Assembly: GCA_963989385.1 (NCBI GenBank)
Contig: OZ022501.1
Location: forward strand, 444,001-508,000
Source: Ctena decussata
Taxonomy: Eukaryota; Mollusca; Bivalvia; Lucinida; Lucinidae
DNA length: 64,000 bases
Reading direction: 5' to 3'
The position numbers and the translations under genes are program-made. Below are positions 22,056 to 34,200 of the stretch, one piece after another (the stretch's first letter is position 1; every line of letters starts with the position of its first letter). The notes under the pieces were generated by a model. The model saw only the letters and a program-made list of their open reading frames with translations. It made no database searches and was not told where the DNA came from.

Positions 22056-22095
22056 ATGTTAACTGTGGCACTTATATTGCTTGTTGGCTTGGCTT
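22056..22095 (+). CDS. Probable signal-peptide exon of defensin-like gene A
   Basis: ATG followed by MLTVALILLVGLA and one extra base before GTAAGT. TATA-like sequences lie about 10-25 bp upstream (22031-22052). The spare T joins in frame to the exon at 55731, giving a continuous hydrophobic leader LAFTTA and then acidic QEEYDEY. No nearer upstream exon for 55731 was found. The 33.6-kb separation makes the link uncertain; it could instead belong to another gene whose mature exon I missed. Confidence 0.5.
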
Positions 22096-22209
22096 GTAAG
22101 TACTATTTTCATATATACCATTATATATCATTTTGTATAAAAAAAACCCGATAAATTCTAAAGAAGGAGCGAAAGGTCAATATCATTTTTAAGGTCAATA
22201 TCATTTTTT

Positions 22210-22362
22210 AGCTCGCCTGAATGAAGTTCAGGAAGAGCTATTGTACTGCCCCCGGCATCGGCGTTGGCAGCGGTGTCGGCGGCTGCAGCGTCGGCGTTAA
22301 CAAAATGTTAGAGTTTTACGTTAAAGTTTTTTATGTGATGGGCAAGGCGCTGTCAGGCGAGC
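22210..22362. mobile_element. Short inverted-end repeat
   Basis: Ends AGCTCGCCTGA and TCAGGCGAGCT are exact inverses. The 153-bp interior has a GGCGTTGGCAGCGG-type GC-rich block. It lies just inside the putative first intron of gene A. Confidence 0.5.
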
Positions 22363-23284
22363 TATCCTGTCCCGGTGACAGGCCTTGTTTAACCATTTTC
22401 CTTGCAAGGAAAATTAGAACAGTTACTGATGCTTAAGGTGATAGGTTTTACCATAATGCAAATTCAAATGGAACGTACGAAAACTATCATGAAAAATCGC
22501 ACCCCCCTCCCCCCACCTCCCCTTATAATTGGCATTCTGCATCTTTTAGTTTCTCCATTGTAACATTCTCACCGAGCACACCAGTATCGATTTAATATAA
22601 CACGGTGTCAGAAGTCTAGCAGCACCAATGTTCGTCTAAAAACATGACATTAAGTCATATTTCAATGGCAAAATAACTGAGAATAAAATTTTGGCTCCTT
22701 GTTGCTAGCCATAGATTTACAAAAAAATCTTACAATAACAGGGCCTTCTTTTCAAGTTCGTTATACAAAATACGTTACTATGGTGCGTTTTCTTATATGG
22801 GCTAGGGTAAAAACCTGCAAAAGTATGCCCATTGAGTTGGACTGTGTTTTGCCAAACTACATGCTACCGCTTGTTCTTCAGAAGTAATAATGCACCAGAG
22901 CAATAAACCCTCACTTAAAACTGCAGTGTTCTTTTTTTTTTTTTTTTTTAATTTTGTGCACTTTTTCGAAATGAAAGCCAGAGGCATCTCTACTTGACAA
23001 GCTCATGTAAAAACTTGTGAGATTTTAGATCACCGGCACCGTTATTTTTAGATTAGAGAACCACTCAAAAAAAAAAAAGACTTGATTTGGTATATCTTTT
23101 CCATTAATACTGAGTATAGTGTGAGGGTACATAATTTTCGAATTGGATGGGCAGTACAGGTCTCGGGGAGATATCTTTTGTGGACCAAAATTATGAGTGA
23201 TATTAGTATGCCTAAAATTCCGTAGTGGACTAGTACAACTAAGGCTCGACTAACGACTAAAGACTAAACTAACGATGGCGGATT

Positions 23285-23400
23285 GTCTCACTAACATCCA
23301 AATCACGAGCTGCCGCTGCTAGCCTCAGCAGCAGCTGCTGATAGCCTCGCAGCAGCTGCTGATAGCCTCGCAGCAGCTGATAACGTTTTACCCCAGTAAG
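23285..23400. repeat. CAGCAGCTGCTGATAGCCTCG minisatellite
   Basis: About 2.5 copies of a 27-bp unit. The flank (AAATCACGAGCTGCCGCTGC) reappears inverted at about 47757-47800 next to another CAGCAGCTGCTG block, so both belong to one dispersed family. Confidence 0.55.
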
Positions 23401-24756
23401 TTTGGTTTTAGCCCACTTTCTAGGAACGATCGGCTCGATATAGGTAAGTTTTCTTGTAAGGGCTGTAAAGCCCAAAATAATAATGACAAATGATGATAAT
23501 AATAATAATAATAATAACGTCTGTGTTTAAAATGAATAACTGTAGTTGCAGTTATACAATAATAGGATTTATCTTTCGCAGGCTTCTCCCTTGTGCGTAT
23601 ATATAGTTTACAGACATGTTAACTTATTTCCTTTGCGAGAATAATATATACTAGAATGGAATAGCTACAAAAATAAATTTAAAAAAAAAATAAATACAAA
23701 AAAAAAAAAAATCTATTTCCTTGGCAAAGATTAAAACATGGTACATATACTCGTCAAAACAAATTCCGCCGCAATTTTTTAATCATGATATTGACGATTT
23801 TAAATATAACATTTGAAATTATTTTGCTTTTAATTAGTTGCCACAGCCTTTGTACACGGAAAACTTTTTAATGTTTCAGTTTCCTGCCTGCGTGTACAGA
23901 GTTACCTCGCATAACTAATAAACCATAGTAACTGCGACTAGGCACTTACTGCGCATGCGCAGTATCGTTATGTTTGTCTCGTTTTATTCTCGAGAAACCC
24001 TACATTCTAGAAACATATAAATCAAATCTGAACAACCTTTCAAATGGCGATCATTGCATCTTAAAGTGTGCGAGCCTGTAAATTACCTGCCTTTGAATCA
24101 AAACTATAGGAAGTTTGATTTTCACATTATGGGTTTATCAGTCACAAATTTTAGTTCTGCTGTTCTGGACATGTGAATACGTTTCTTTGCAACAGTTTTA
24201 ATTAGAAATGCATCGGTTTATTGCAAAATTGTGTCAGACAGGCAGTTTTGAAATGTTTAGGACAATGCCACTGCAACTTTAGAAAGTTTGACTTTTCTGC
24301 CTAAACGTTGAAATTTAGAAGTAGGAAGTTATCACGCAAACCGTTTTGAATTCCAATTTTCTTCTGTATATTAATTAATTGGCATCCAAAAAATATGTCT
24401 AAGAAATACAGATCAGAAAATGGGAGTAAAACTAAAAGAAAAGGCGATTTTTTCATGAGAAATCTCGGGAAATTAGAAATAGCCCCCCACTGAAATTGAA
24501 AGTTGCGCAAACTGTCGGTTTACATCAAAATTTTAAAACCTGTCTGTCTAACGATATAAAAAGGTCATATCAGTACTACAATGGCTCTTCAAGCTCATTC
24601 ATTACGGTAGCTTTTCAGAAAAAGATGCTAAAATTAATGCGGCGGAACTTATTTTGACTAGTATATATGAGACTGAATTGGAATAGTTTGCTTCCCTTGC
24701 ATACCAACAAAATATAATAAGCTTCTAAATTATAAATAAAAAAATAAAGGTGTACC

Positions 24757-25068
24757 GTATTCGACCCATTTAGCGCACTGTGCGCTAAACATTAAATACT
24801 TTCAGTAGACATTCTTCCTAATAAACGCACATTTCAAAGAATTATTATATATAGAAATAAACTGAATCTTTAGAGAAAAGCTGCATATAGTCATGCAGGA
24901 TGGAGATGCTTTGTAAGTGAAAACTGTAAGATTTTATAGTGTTTTCAGCACTTGTAACAAGCAATCAAAGGGATAAACCAGTAAAAATATGTGCGCTAAA
25001 AATCATATGCCTCAGAACTTTCCATGATCTGCGCTTATTGGGTCACGTGCGCTAATAGGGTCGATTAC
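24757..25068. mobile_element. MITE-like element with about 22-bp terminal inverted repeats
   Basis: The left end GTATTCGACCCATTTAGCGC and right end GCGCTAATAGGGTCGATTAC are inverted copies with few mismatches. The 312-bp AT-rich interior has no ORF. No clear target duplication was seen. Confidence 0.65.
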
Positions 25069-25079
25069 AAAATATAAAT

Positions 25080-25370
25080 TTGGACGGCTGTGTGCAACTA
25101 TAGTCATAGTTACGTATCGCTGACCACATGGGGAACGTCGTTAGGAGAAGAGAAGAGAACAAAACAATATACATAGGACTTGGACGAACACTCGGCGCCA
25201 GGGGTGTGCAACTATAGTTACGTACGCACTTGGCGAACGTCGTTAGGAGAACTGAAACAGAACAGTACATAAAATGCAATGTCGTTACGAGAATTGAAAT
25301 ACACATACAATAAAATCCAACAGATGGAAACCGCTGAGCCACTTCGGGAACATCGTTACGAGAGATGAAA
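25080..25370. repeat. Degenerate tandem repeat of about 115 bp
   Basis: GTGTGCAACTATAG and GAACGTCGTTAGGAGAA recur near 25090 and 25204, with a more diverged third unit near 25280 (GTCGTTACGAGAA) and a fourth partial copy near 25350. Confidence 0.5.
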
Positions 25371-25649
25371 AAAAAAATCAGCAGTGCGAATGCAGGTTGG
25401 GGTGGGGAAGGAGACATTTTCAGCACTCTTTTATTTGGTTGATACATGTAAAAAATGCTGAAAAATAAAGTTTATCATATATCTCAGCCCTGTCCCGTAG
25501 ATCACACCTGTAATCTCTTTCATCGGAAATTTGTGTTACAACAATAATTCTGGAGAAGCAAGAAATTTTGCTGGTCAAATAAAAGTATTTGCTTTCCCAG
25601 TGCGCAGTGAGCAAGTAGAAAATTGTTACATTTGTCAGGTCTTGGTCTG

Positions 25650-26600
25650 CCCATTTATTGATATCACTTATTCAAAGAATGGATATCACAACTTCGAATT
25701 ATGGATGCCAAATATCCGATTTTATGGATATCACCAATTCGAATTATGATATCACTAATTCGATTTATGGATAGCCATAATTAGAGTTATTGATAGCTAT
25801 AGGCAGTATTATGGAAATACATAAGAGCCGCGACACGAGAAAACCAACAATGTGGTTGTGCACCCAGTGCAGATTCAGATCAGCCTGGGCATTCGCCAAG
25901 TTTGATCAGACTCTTCGTTTAGTGCCCAAAGGGTAGCTAAGGGTCTTAGCTACCTCCATGCGGACAGTGAAGACTCTGATCAGACTGGGCGGATGCCCAG
26001 GCTGGTCTGAGTCTGCGCTGGGTGCACAACCAGATTGTTAGTTTTCCCGTGTCGCGGCTCATATATGTAATTCGAAGTAGGGATATCCATATTTTAAATA
26101 AGTTATATCAAGAAATCGGGCTGAATAATTGATATCCATAATTTGAATAGTAAATATCCATAAATAATCGCAGAGCAGTCGTTATTTAAACTTATTATTT
26201 GTAACGAAGAATATATGATATCCATAATTCTAATTAGTGTTATACATAAACGGGCCCAAATATTGATATCCGTAACCCGAATTATGGATTTTACTTAATG
26301 TTTGAATTATGGATATCTAATAATCTTAATGAATAATGGATATCACTAATTCGACATTGGTATCACCTATTTGATTTATTGATATCCATTAGTAATAAGT
26401 GATATCCGATATCCATAATTCGATTTATCAAATTATGAATATCCAAAAATCGGATTTGTGATATCCATGATACAAATTATATCTATTAATAATTATGATT
26501 TTCGGATATCCTGAGTTCGAAATATGGATATCGATAATTCGAATTATGGATATCTATAAAAATATTGATGTTCATAATTCGAATTATCACTAGGATACGT
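25650..26600. repeat. GATATCCATAATTCGAATTATGGATATC palindromic array (short motif only)
   Basis: Dozens of GATATC and ATTCGAAT/ATAATTCGAATTAT motifs at irregular spacing make the region strongly self-complementary. It is interrupted at 25825-26060 by a family F1 foldback element. A second array of the same motifs lies at 46095-46430. Confidence 0.7.
25825..26060. mobile_element. Foldback MITE-like element, family F1 copy C
   Basis: 236 bp with inverted ends GAGCCGCGACACGAGAAAAC and GTTTTCCCGTGTCGCGGCTC. It is inserted in the GATATC array. Internal arms TGGGCATTCGCC and GGCGGATGCCCA also pair. Confidence 0.8.
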
Positions 26601-27011
26601 GTACAGTGTTTGAGAGTCCGCGTATTATTTAATGTTATTAATTATTATAAATGAAATAAACTCAGAGTTAAATATGACCATTAACATCTTAAACAGCGTT
26701 GAATTTCGGAGTTAAAGTACTTATTACAGAAAACGTATCTTAAAAAAAAAACATGATAAAGTTGTCTCACAATACCGTAATACCGATATATCGCAAATCC
26801 GTTTTCGCTCAGCTTGCAAGTTAATTTAAGGTAGGTCAATAGTACCTCTGGCATCAACTATCAACTGCAGCTGTACAGAAAGAAACAACTGCTGCTGCCT
26901 CTGAGACAACACCAGGTCCGCAACTTCAGCTGAGACTCCCGCAGAAGATACTATAATTAGCTATTCAACATGACATTTATTTTTTCTCATCGTTTTTAAA
27001 TTTTCCTACAG

Positions 27012-27104
27012 ATCTTGGCCACTCTTTTCTCTTTTTCCCTCTCTTCTTATTTGCCTTTTTATTGCTCATTTATCCCCTGTTTTTAGTTTGGCTCTACTTG
27101 TTGG
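27012..27104 (+). CDS. Possible orphan transmembrane exon
   Basis: A CCTACAG acceptor and a GTAAGA donor bound a 93-bp phase 1-1 stretch with a very hydrophobic reading (LFFPLFLFAFLLLIYPLFLV). About 110 bp upstream a Thr-rich reading, ETTAAASETTPGP, resembles a stalk. This recalls the stalk plus TM arrangement of the gene at 1-18674. T-rich DNA gives hydrophobic readings by chance, so this is tentative. Confidence 0.2.
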
Positions 27105-27556
27105 GTAAGATCAGCAAGATGTTTGAAAAAAAAGACAAGGTCAAAGTTAATTTTCAGAAGTTAATTTTTCAAGTTTATTTATTTAATTACAATTATTTTT
27201 TCCTGCATTTAGAGCTTCTAGTGTTATCTCAATGTATGTGTTTGAGGACTAATACTAAGAGCATGCAAGACCATGGTACTGGTATAAACAGAGAAATAAA
27301 AACATCAGAATCCTTGAATATGCAAGGTCGTTAGGGTTGTTCAGAAAGCCATTGTCAGCATCAACGAAAAAAAAATATACAGCAGCTGATGTCCCTCTGC
27401 TGCCATATATTTACGTAAGGTTTATTTTCTCTTTTTTCCTTCAAATATGTGTTTTCAGTGTAGACACAAAACTGTTTTGTTTGTTTAGGTACTCAAACTG
27501 GTGTTTGCTTTTTCACATAGCCACTTTGGGTGTTTTGCATGACAGATATGCGTTAT

Positions 27557-28175
27557 ATGTAGTTTAGGACTCGCAACGAATTAAGTTACCTTTCAAATAT
27601 CCCGTCGGGCACATGGGGCTTGATCAGCTTTGAGCCAACGTCGATTCGACGTCATGATATCGAATGGTTGGTTCAATGCCGGCTAATCATAGTGCCCGAA
27701 GGGATATTACAAGAAGAAGCGTCACACAGTTCTCTTCAATTTGCATAACAGATGTGCCTTATATGTAGTTTAGGACTCGCAACGAGTTAAGTTACCTAAC
27801 AAATATCCCGTCGGGCACATGGGGGTTTGATCAGCTTTGAACCAGCGTCGGTTCGACGTCATGATATCGAATCGACGTTGGTTCAATGCTGGCTAAACAT
27901 AGTGCCCGAAGGGATATTAAAAGAAGAGTCACAGAGTTCTCTCCATTTTGCATAAGAGATGTGCGTTATATGTAGTTTAGGGCTCGCAACGAATTAAGTT
28001 ACCTTACAAATATCCCGTCGGGCACATGGGGTTTGATCAAGTTTGGACCAGCGTCGGTTCGACGTCATGATATCGAATCGACGTTGGTCAAATGCTGGCT
28101 AAGCATAGTGCCTAAGGGATATTACAAGAAGAGTCACACAGTTCTCTCCAATTCGCATAACAGATGTGCCTTATA
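27557..28175. repeat. 206-bp tandem array, units 1-3
   Basis: Units start at 27557, 27763 and 27970 with ATGTAGTTTAGG. Each holds a core of about 111 bp (27597-27707 in unit 1) with inverted ends ATATCCCGTCGGGCAC / GTGCCCGAAGGGATAT. A central palindrome has arms CGTCGATTCGA/TCGAATCGACG around CGTCATGATA. The LTR element interrupts the array exactly at the end of unit 3; units 4 and 5 follow at 37141. Confidence 0.85.
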
Positions 28176-30341
28176 TGTTACGAAATGGATCTAATCGTCC
28201 ACTATGTCGTCGAGATTATTTTAATCCTTTCAATCAGAAAGGCTACAATTTTTAGGGTAACTGTGGTAATAAAACATTTACGGAAATTGTGACTACGTTA
28301 TGCATGGGTTGTTTGTGAATACCTCTCGTGGACAGCATATTGCATGATTTTAAGGTGAATACCTGCACGAGTCTTTTGATTGTGGAAAGCGCTTTGCATG
28401 ATTTTAATGTGAGACGCATAGTATTTATACGCCTATCTTTTAATGAAAAGTTAGACGTGGCTGTTTAATTCTTGATGGATGTTATATTGTTGTGTGCCCA
28501 GATTCTGTGTTAAGACCTAGAAGGGTAAGATTTTATTATATTTATTTAAAATAGTTTGGCTAAGAATGAAAAATGTGACTTCTGATTGATATGGTGTGGT
28601 TATGTGTGTCGACTGATTTGATTTTGTTGGCAGTGATCAGGCTGCGCATGTGTCGACCGATTTTGTTAGTAAGCATGCTGCGCATAATATTTGTATATTA
28701 GGAAGTTTTGTAAATTTCGGAAATAGTTTATATCACTGATGTTGGTTGCAATGGTGTGCGTCTATTTGACGTCCAGTGACGTCAGTTGCATTCATGTTAT
28801 TCATGTGACGTCAGTTGCATTCATGTTATTGCGACGTCAGCACTTTTTATATTAGTTTCACGTATACGTGGCCTATAGAAGTAGATTGATTTGTAATGGA
28901 ACTAATTTATATACTCGTGACGTCAATTGACGCCATAGCATGCACCGCATTAAGGGTTTTTTCCATAAGTTATAATGGTAGCATTTGGTCATCATGCGTT
29001 TGATTTGCCTTCATTAGACGGCGTCATATGGTATAACATCATTGATGTCATGATGTCAGATCAAACGTTATGATCCCAAATGTGTGAGAAACGCTTATTC
29101 AGCTATTATATTCTATGGCAAATGGTATTACGCTTAGTTTAAAGAAATGAATTAAAACATATGCGAGTTAGATTTTGGTCAATCAATTTAATGTAAATAG
29201 GACATTGTTTAGATTATTCATGTTTTATGTTTAGATTATTCATGTTTTATGTAGGGTATGTCATGGTAATGCCTGTTGACGTCAGTATACTTCTTGACAA
29301 TGTTTGACGTCAGATCCTTCGACGCACATGCGTGGTAGGATCTACGTTTCTTCATTGGCGGAAGTGGTAAACACACTTTTAGCTTTACATCGTGAGCGCG
29401 AGTCGTGTCTAGTGACACGGCTGGCGTGTGCACGTTATGCTCGGCATTCGCCGAGGGCGTTGTATGGTATTTCCAAGACAGGCCCAAGTCTTACGCATTG
29501 TTATTATGTAGTTACAATGTATTAAGTGTAAGTTCGTTATTTTTAGGCACATCAAGTCCGGCAGTCAGCTGTTAGGACTTAGAGCCACGTCTCACCTGGA
29601 GATTCGATTTACGTCTCCAGGTTAATACCAACCCGGGTAGAGGCAGTTACCACGCCGTTTGTGCATGGTTCCCAAGCAGAGGCGGGAAGCACAAAATGTA
29701 GGCGGAAGTGGTTAGCACAGTTTTGCCAGATTCTGTGATAAGATCTGAAGGTCACATCAAGTGTGGGACAGTGTTCGTCCACTAAAGTGTGTTAATATAT
29801 ATAGACTGGTCCCTGGTACGATCCAGGGAGCGACCAGTATATAATCGTGCACGTGTTAATAAGAGTTGGTGTTCCTCATGATATATGGACTGGCCCATGA
29901 CATGATCCAGGGAACGACGAATTGAAGTCTACCAACATAAGGCCTTGTTTTTTTGTATGAGCTCAAACTAACGTTTTTTTGTTCTTTGTGTTTTCCTTTA
30001 GTTCATGGCGCTGAGCCGAGTACGGTGTTGACGTCATACGGTAATCTATTTGCGTATTGTACGCAAATCGATTACAGATTTGAAACAAACACCTTACTTG
30101 GGCCAGCGACATGAACTAATATGTGTTGTATATTATTGTAATTGTGACAGTTGTAAATTGTATTGTTGTATATAGAATTTACATTATATATAAACTTAAA
30201 AAATTCTAACGTTGTTAGAGTTTCCTTGTCAGTGTATTACACTAGTAGATAACCCTTTAACCGGAAGTCACCCTCCGCCGTCCTGGCGACGCATAAGGCT
30301 CTACACCCGTATCGGCCGTGTGTGAAACCTTCTGCGTAACA
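28176..30341 (+). repeat. 5' LTR
   Basis: 2166 bp, long for this type. It carries two TGACGTCA sites 29 bp apart (28777, 28806). A hairpin is formed by ACTGGTCCCTGG and CCAGGGAGCGACCAGT (29805-29838), just before a TATATAAT box-like motif. AATAAA-type signals occur near the left end. Confidence 0.92.
28777..28813 (+). promoter_or_regulatory. CRE-like pair in the 5' LTR (repeated at 35572-35608 in the 3' LTR)
   Basis: TGACGTCA at 28777-28784 and 28806-28813, one 29-bp unit fewer than in the solo LTR at 7748-9941. Candidate enhancer; function is inferred. Confidence 0.5.
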
Positions 30342-30359
30342 TGGTGTCAAGAAGTAACG
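30342..30359 (+). promoter_or_regulatory. Primer-binding site
   Basis: TGGTGTCAAGAAGTAACG starts immediately after the 5' LTR. The TGGTGTCA start fits the 3' end of a tRNA-Leu plus CCA, with later mismatches. Confidence 0.6.
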
Positions 30360-31287
30360 GGATTTGACTTCTGGTTAATATCTGCCAGTGTAAGACATTG
30401 ACAATATATACAGAATCTAGGCACAATTTTGTCAGACATTTTTTTTTTATTATTATTGACTTTCTGATTGTTCTTTTCTAAGGTAACGTAAGGCTGTGAA
30501 TTTTAGGGGAGCAATTTTGCCACTAAATTCTTAGTAAATGTAACCTACACTCAATTAAGGTCAACTATCCTTATTCCCTACGTGATGAAGTGCGATAGCC
30601 CATGCATTATTTTGTGATAAAATGTAACAGGTTGCATATCTGAGTGGGGAAACTGAGGTATATAGACCTGAATTGTCTTGGCACGGATGATACATATTTA
30701 GTTTTAAGGTCCGTTTGAGTACCTTGGCACTGCTGTTGTATGACAATCTGTTAGTTCATTAATTCAAACGTTTGTACGTAGTGTCGTAACCGTTACTGAG
30801 GTCCATTTTATGTCCTGATTTAGTAACGTAGGTCACTCGTAACGTACTATAGTATCGTTACAATGAATTAAACCTAATAGCAGAATCTTAAGTTTGATTT
30901 ACCGTTGGTATCTTATAAGGTTTTGTAATGTAGGACGTACAGTTGTCGTGTCAGTGTTAATACGTTGCGTTACATACGTTACGTTTGTATATCCGATACG
31001 CTAGATCAAGTTGGGCGTAATTGTAATGTGGGTTATTTACGTCATCTAATTGTGTCATTTGAAAGTGAAAAGTAATTCTCGGCAAAGTCAACGTCAGTTT
31101 ATGACGTCATTTCCGGTCTGTTATGAACGTAACTTCAATAGCTACGTCTAGATCGCGAGTATACTAATTAATCAACGTTTTAGTTGGATTAGTTCGTTAT
31201 TATTATTGTTAACGTTTTAGTTAACGTGTGTGACTATAAGTGAACGTCGGTTTCAGTTAAGTTAACGTGAGCATTACGTTAAGCGTC

Positions 31288-34200
31288 ATGGATCAGTTAG
31301 TTAAGACGGGAAAGGAGTTAGGTTATGAGGGGCAGGCATTGCAGGAATTTGTTAAGCAACAGCAAGAGACTGAGAGGGCAGAAAGGCACGCGGTAAGGGA
31401 ACTTGATAAAGAAAAGATTGCGCAGGCCGATAAAGACAGGGAAATTGAGTTAGCTAGGATCGCGCAGGCCGAAAAAGATAGGGAAATTGAATTGGCTAGG
31501 ATCGCGACGGAAGAAGCTAAGATTGCGGCGGATAGGGAAATCGAGATGGCGCGGATTGAAAGTATAGAGCGGCAAGCCGAGAAAGATAGGGAAGCTAGGT
31601 TGTCTCAAGTCGAAAGCGATAAGGAAGCAAAGTTGTCGAGCGAGGTCGAGTTAGAAAAGTTGAAGTATAGTTTTGAATTGCAGCAACGCGAGTTGAAGAA
31701 TCAGATAGATTTGCAGAAGGTAACGTTTAGAGTTGAATTAGAAAAACAGAAGGCTGAAAAGTTAGCGCATGCGCGAGATCCCAAGTTACCGTATTTTGAT
31801 GAAAGTAAGGACAAAATGGATAGTTACTTATCAAGGTTTGAGAAATACGCGACGGCGAACAAATGGGATAAAAACGTTTGGGCTGCATATTTAAGCGCAT
31901 TACTTAAAGGTCGCGCGCTTGATGTTTATGATAGATTGTCTGTAGATGATGCAGCAGATTATGACAAGTTGAAAGATGCGTTGTTAAAGAATTTTGATAT
32001 GACTGAACGCGGATTTAGGAAGAAATTTCGCTATGATAGGCCTGAAAAGTCCGAAACGTTTATTCAGTTTAGTAGTAGACTTAGGTCGTATCTTAATAAA
32101 TGGTTGAAAATGGCGAAAGTAGACCAGTCTTACGAAGCTGTTTGCGATTTTTTCGCTAGGGATCAGTTTTTAGAATCCTGTAGTAAAGAACTATATGTTC
32201 ATTTGAAACCGAAAACATTCACGAATCTAGGTGAGATGGCTAGGGAAGCAGATTTATTTGCAGAAGCACGTGGCGGTGTCTACGCTTGTGTTAATAAGGG
32301 GCAGCGTGATAGTAAGGGCGTAACTCAGAGTAGATCTGATAATAAGCCGAGTGCGAAGCCAGAGATAAAATGTAGTATTTGTGGTAAGGGACATTTAACA
32401 TATAAATGTTTTAAGAATCCCGATAGGAAGCAAGCATATAGCGCGGAGGTGGTTGCAAGTGCAAGCGGATATAGCGGAAGTAAGGGGAGTAGTTATGCAC
32501 CGAAAGATGAGACACAAAGATCACAGAGTAAGAGCGATACTGTACAGACGAAGGGTAGTAATTCAGATCGTGGCCGTGGTCGGGGTTATTCCCGCGGACG
32601 TGGTCGGGGTGGCGGACATCAAATGAGCTTTTGTAAAACTACAATGAATAGGTCTCATGAAATTGAAGGTCTCTATAAGAGTAAGGAAGAAAGTCCACTA
32701 ATCAATGATAACGTGGATAGGGAAGGTGTCTGTTACTTTTTAAGGTCGCGATTACCAACAGCGCAGGGTACGGTTAATGGTAAGACTGTTGTAGTTTTAA
32801 GGGACACAGGTTGTACTGGGTGTGTCGTTCGTAGAAACTTGGTTTCTAATGATCAGTTACTTGGTAGAGAATCTGATGTAACGTTGATTGATGAATCTAC
32901 CCAACGGTATCCCTTAGCAATGGTTGACATAGATTGTCCATTTTTCACAGGAAAAACTGAGGCATTGTGCATGGAAGATACATTGTATGACCTGGTTATT
33001 GGAAATATTGACGGGTCAAAACTTCCCGATATGTCCCATTTTGCAATGACGGCAGTGACTAGGTCACAAGCTAAGCAAGGTGAAGAGGTCTATAAGAAAC
33101 TTAAAGTTCCTGATCAAATTATTGCTAGTGATAAGGAGGCATTGAAGCAGGCCCAAGTTGTTGACCCTAAATTGAATGGCATAAGGCAAAGAGTGGAATC
33201 TGGGAATGTGACTATTAGTCGTGGATTGAACCGGGGTGAAACTAAGTTTATTCGAAAGAGAGATTTATTGTATAGGCAATTTACTAAGGGAAACAAGGTC
33301 ACTTTGCAACTTATTATCCCTGAAGGTTTTCGTGAAAAGGTGTTAAGATTGGCGCACGAAACCTTGATGTCAGGTCATTTGGGCATAAAGAAAACTATGG
33401 ATAGAGTGTTAACTGAGTTCTTTTGGCCTGGAATTTGTGGTGATGTGGCAAGGTTTTGTAAATCTTGTGACATATGTCAAAGGACTATTCAAAAAGGTCG
33501 TGTCACTAAGGTTCCTTTAGGAAAGTTGCCACAGATTGACACACCATTTAAACGAGTCGCTGTTGATATAGTTGGACCGATAGAACCTGGTTCTGACAGG
33601 AAATCCCGCTATATTTTAACAATGATAGACTATGCGACGAGATATCCCGAGGCGGTAGCGTTACCCGGCATTGAAACGGAACGCGTAGCCGAAGCGTTAG
33701 TTGAGATGTTCAGTAGATTAGGAATACCGAGTGAAATGCTAATCGAGCATGATAGTAAGATCACGATTGACGTCATGAGAGAGGTTAGTAGGTTGTTGTC
33801 GCTTCAAGATCTGACAACTATTCCTTATCAATCTACTGGTAAAGGACCCGTGGAGAAATTCCATGATACATTGAAACAGATATTACGTGAAATGTGCGTA
33901 GAACGTCCGAATGACTGGGACAGGTATCTCCCAGCATTATTATTCGCAGTAAGGGAAGTTCCGCAAGAGTCATTAGGTTTTTCCCCGTTTGAACTGTTGT
34001 ATGGGCGTAGTGTTAGGGGTCCTATGCAAATATTAAAGGAATTGTGGTCTGTAGAGGAAACTGACCAACGTGCGTTATTGACGTATCAGTACGTTATTGA
34101 TCTAAAAGAACGTTTAGAGAGAACGTGTAAGTTAGCACAGGATATTGTCCGAAAAAAGGACGTAAAGCAGAATGCTTATTATGATAAACGCGCGAGGTCG

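Noticed and set aside
31267..31287. GTG at 31267 as the polyprotein start
   Set aside because: An in-frame ATG follows at 31288, and GTG initiation is unlikely in an animal retroelement.
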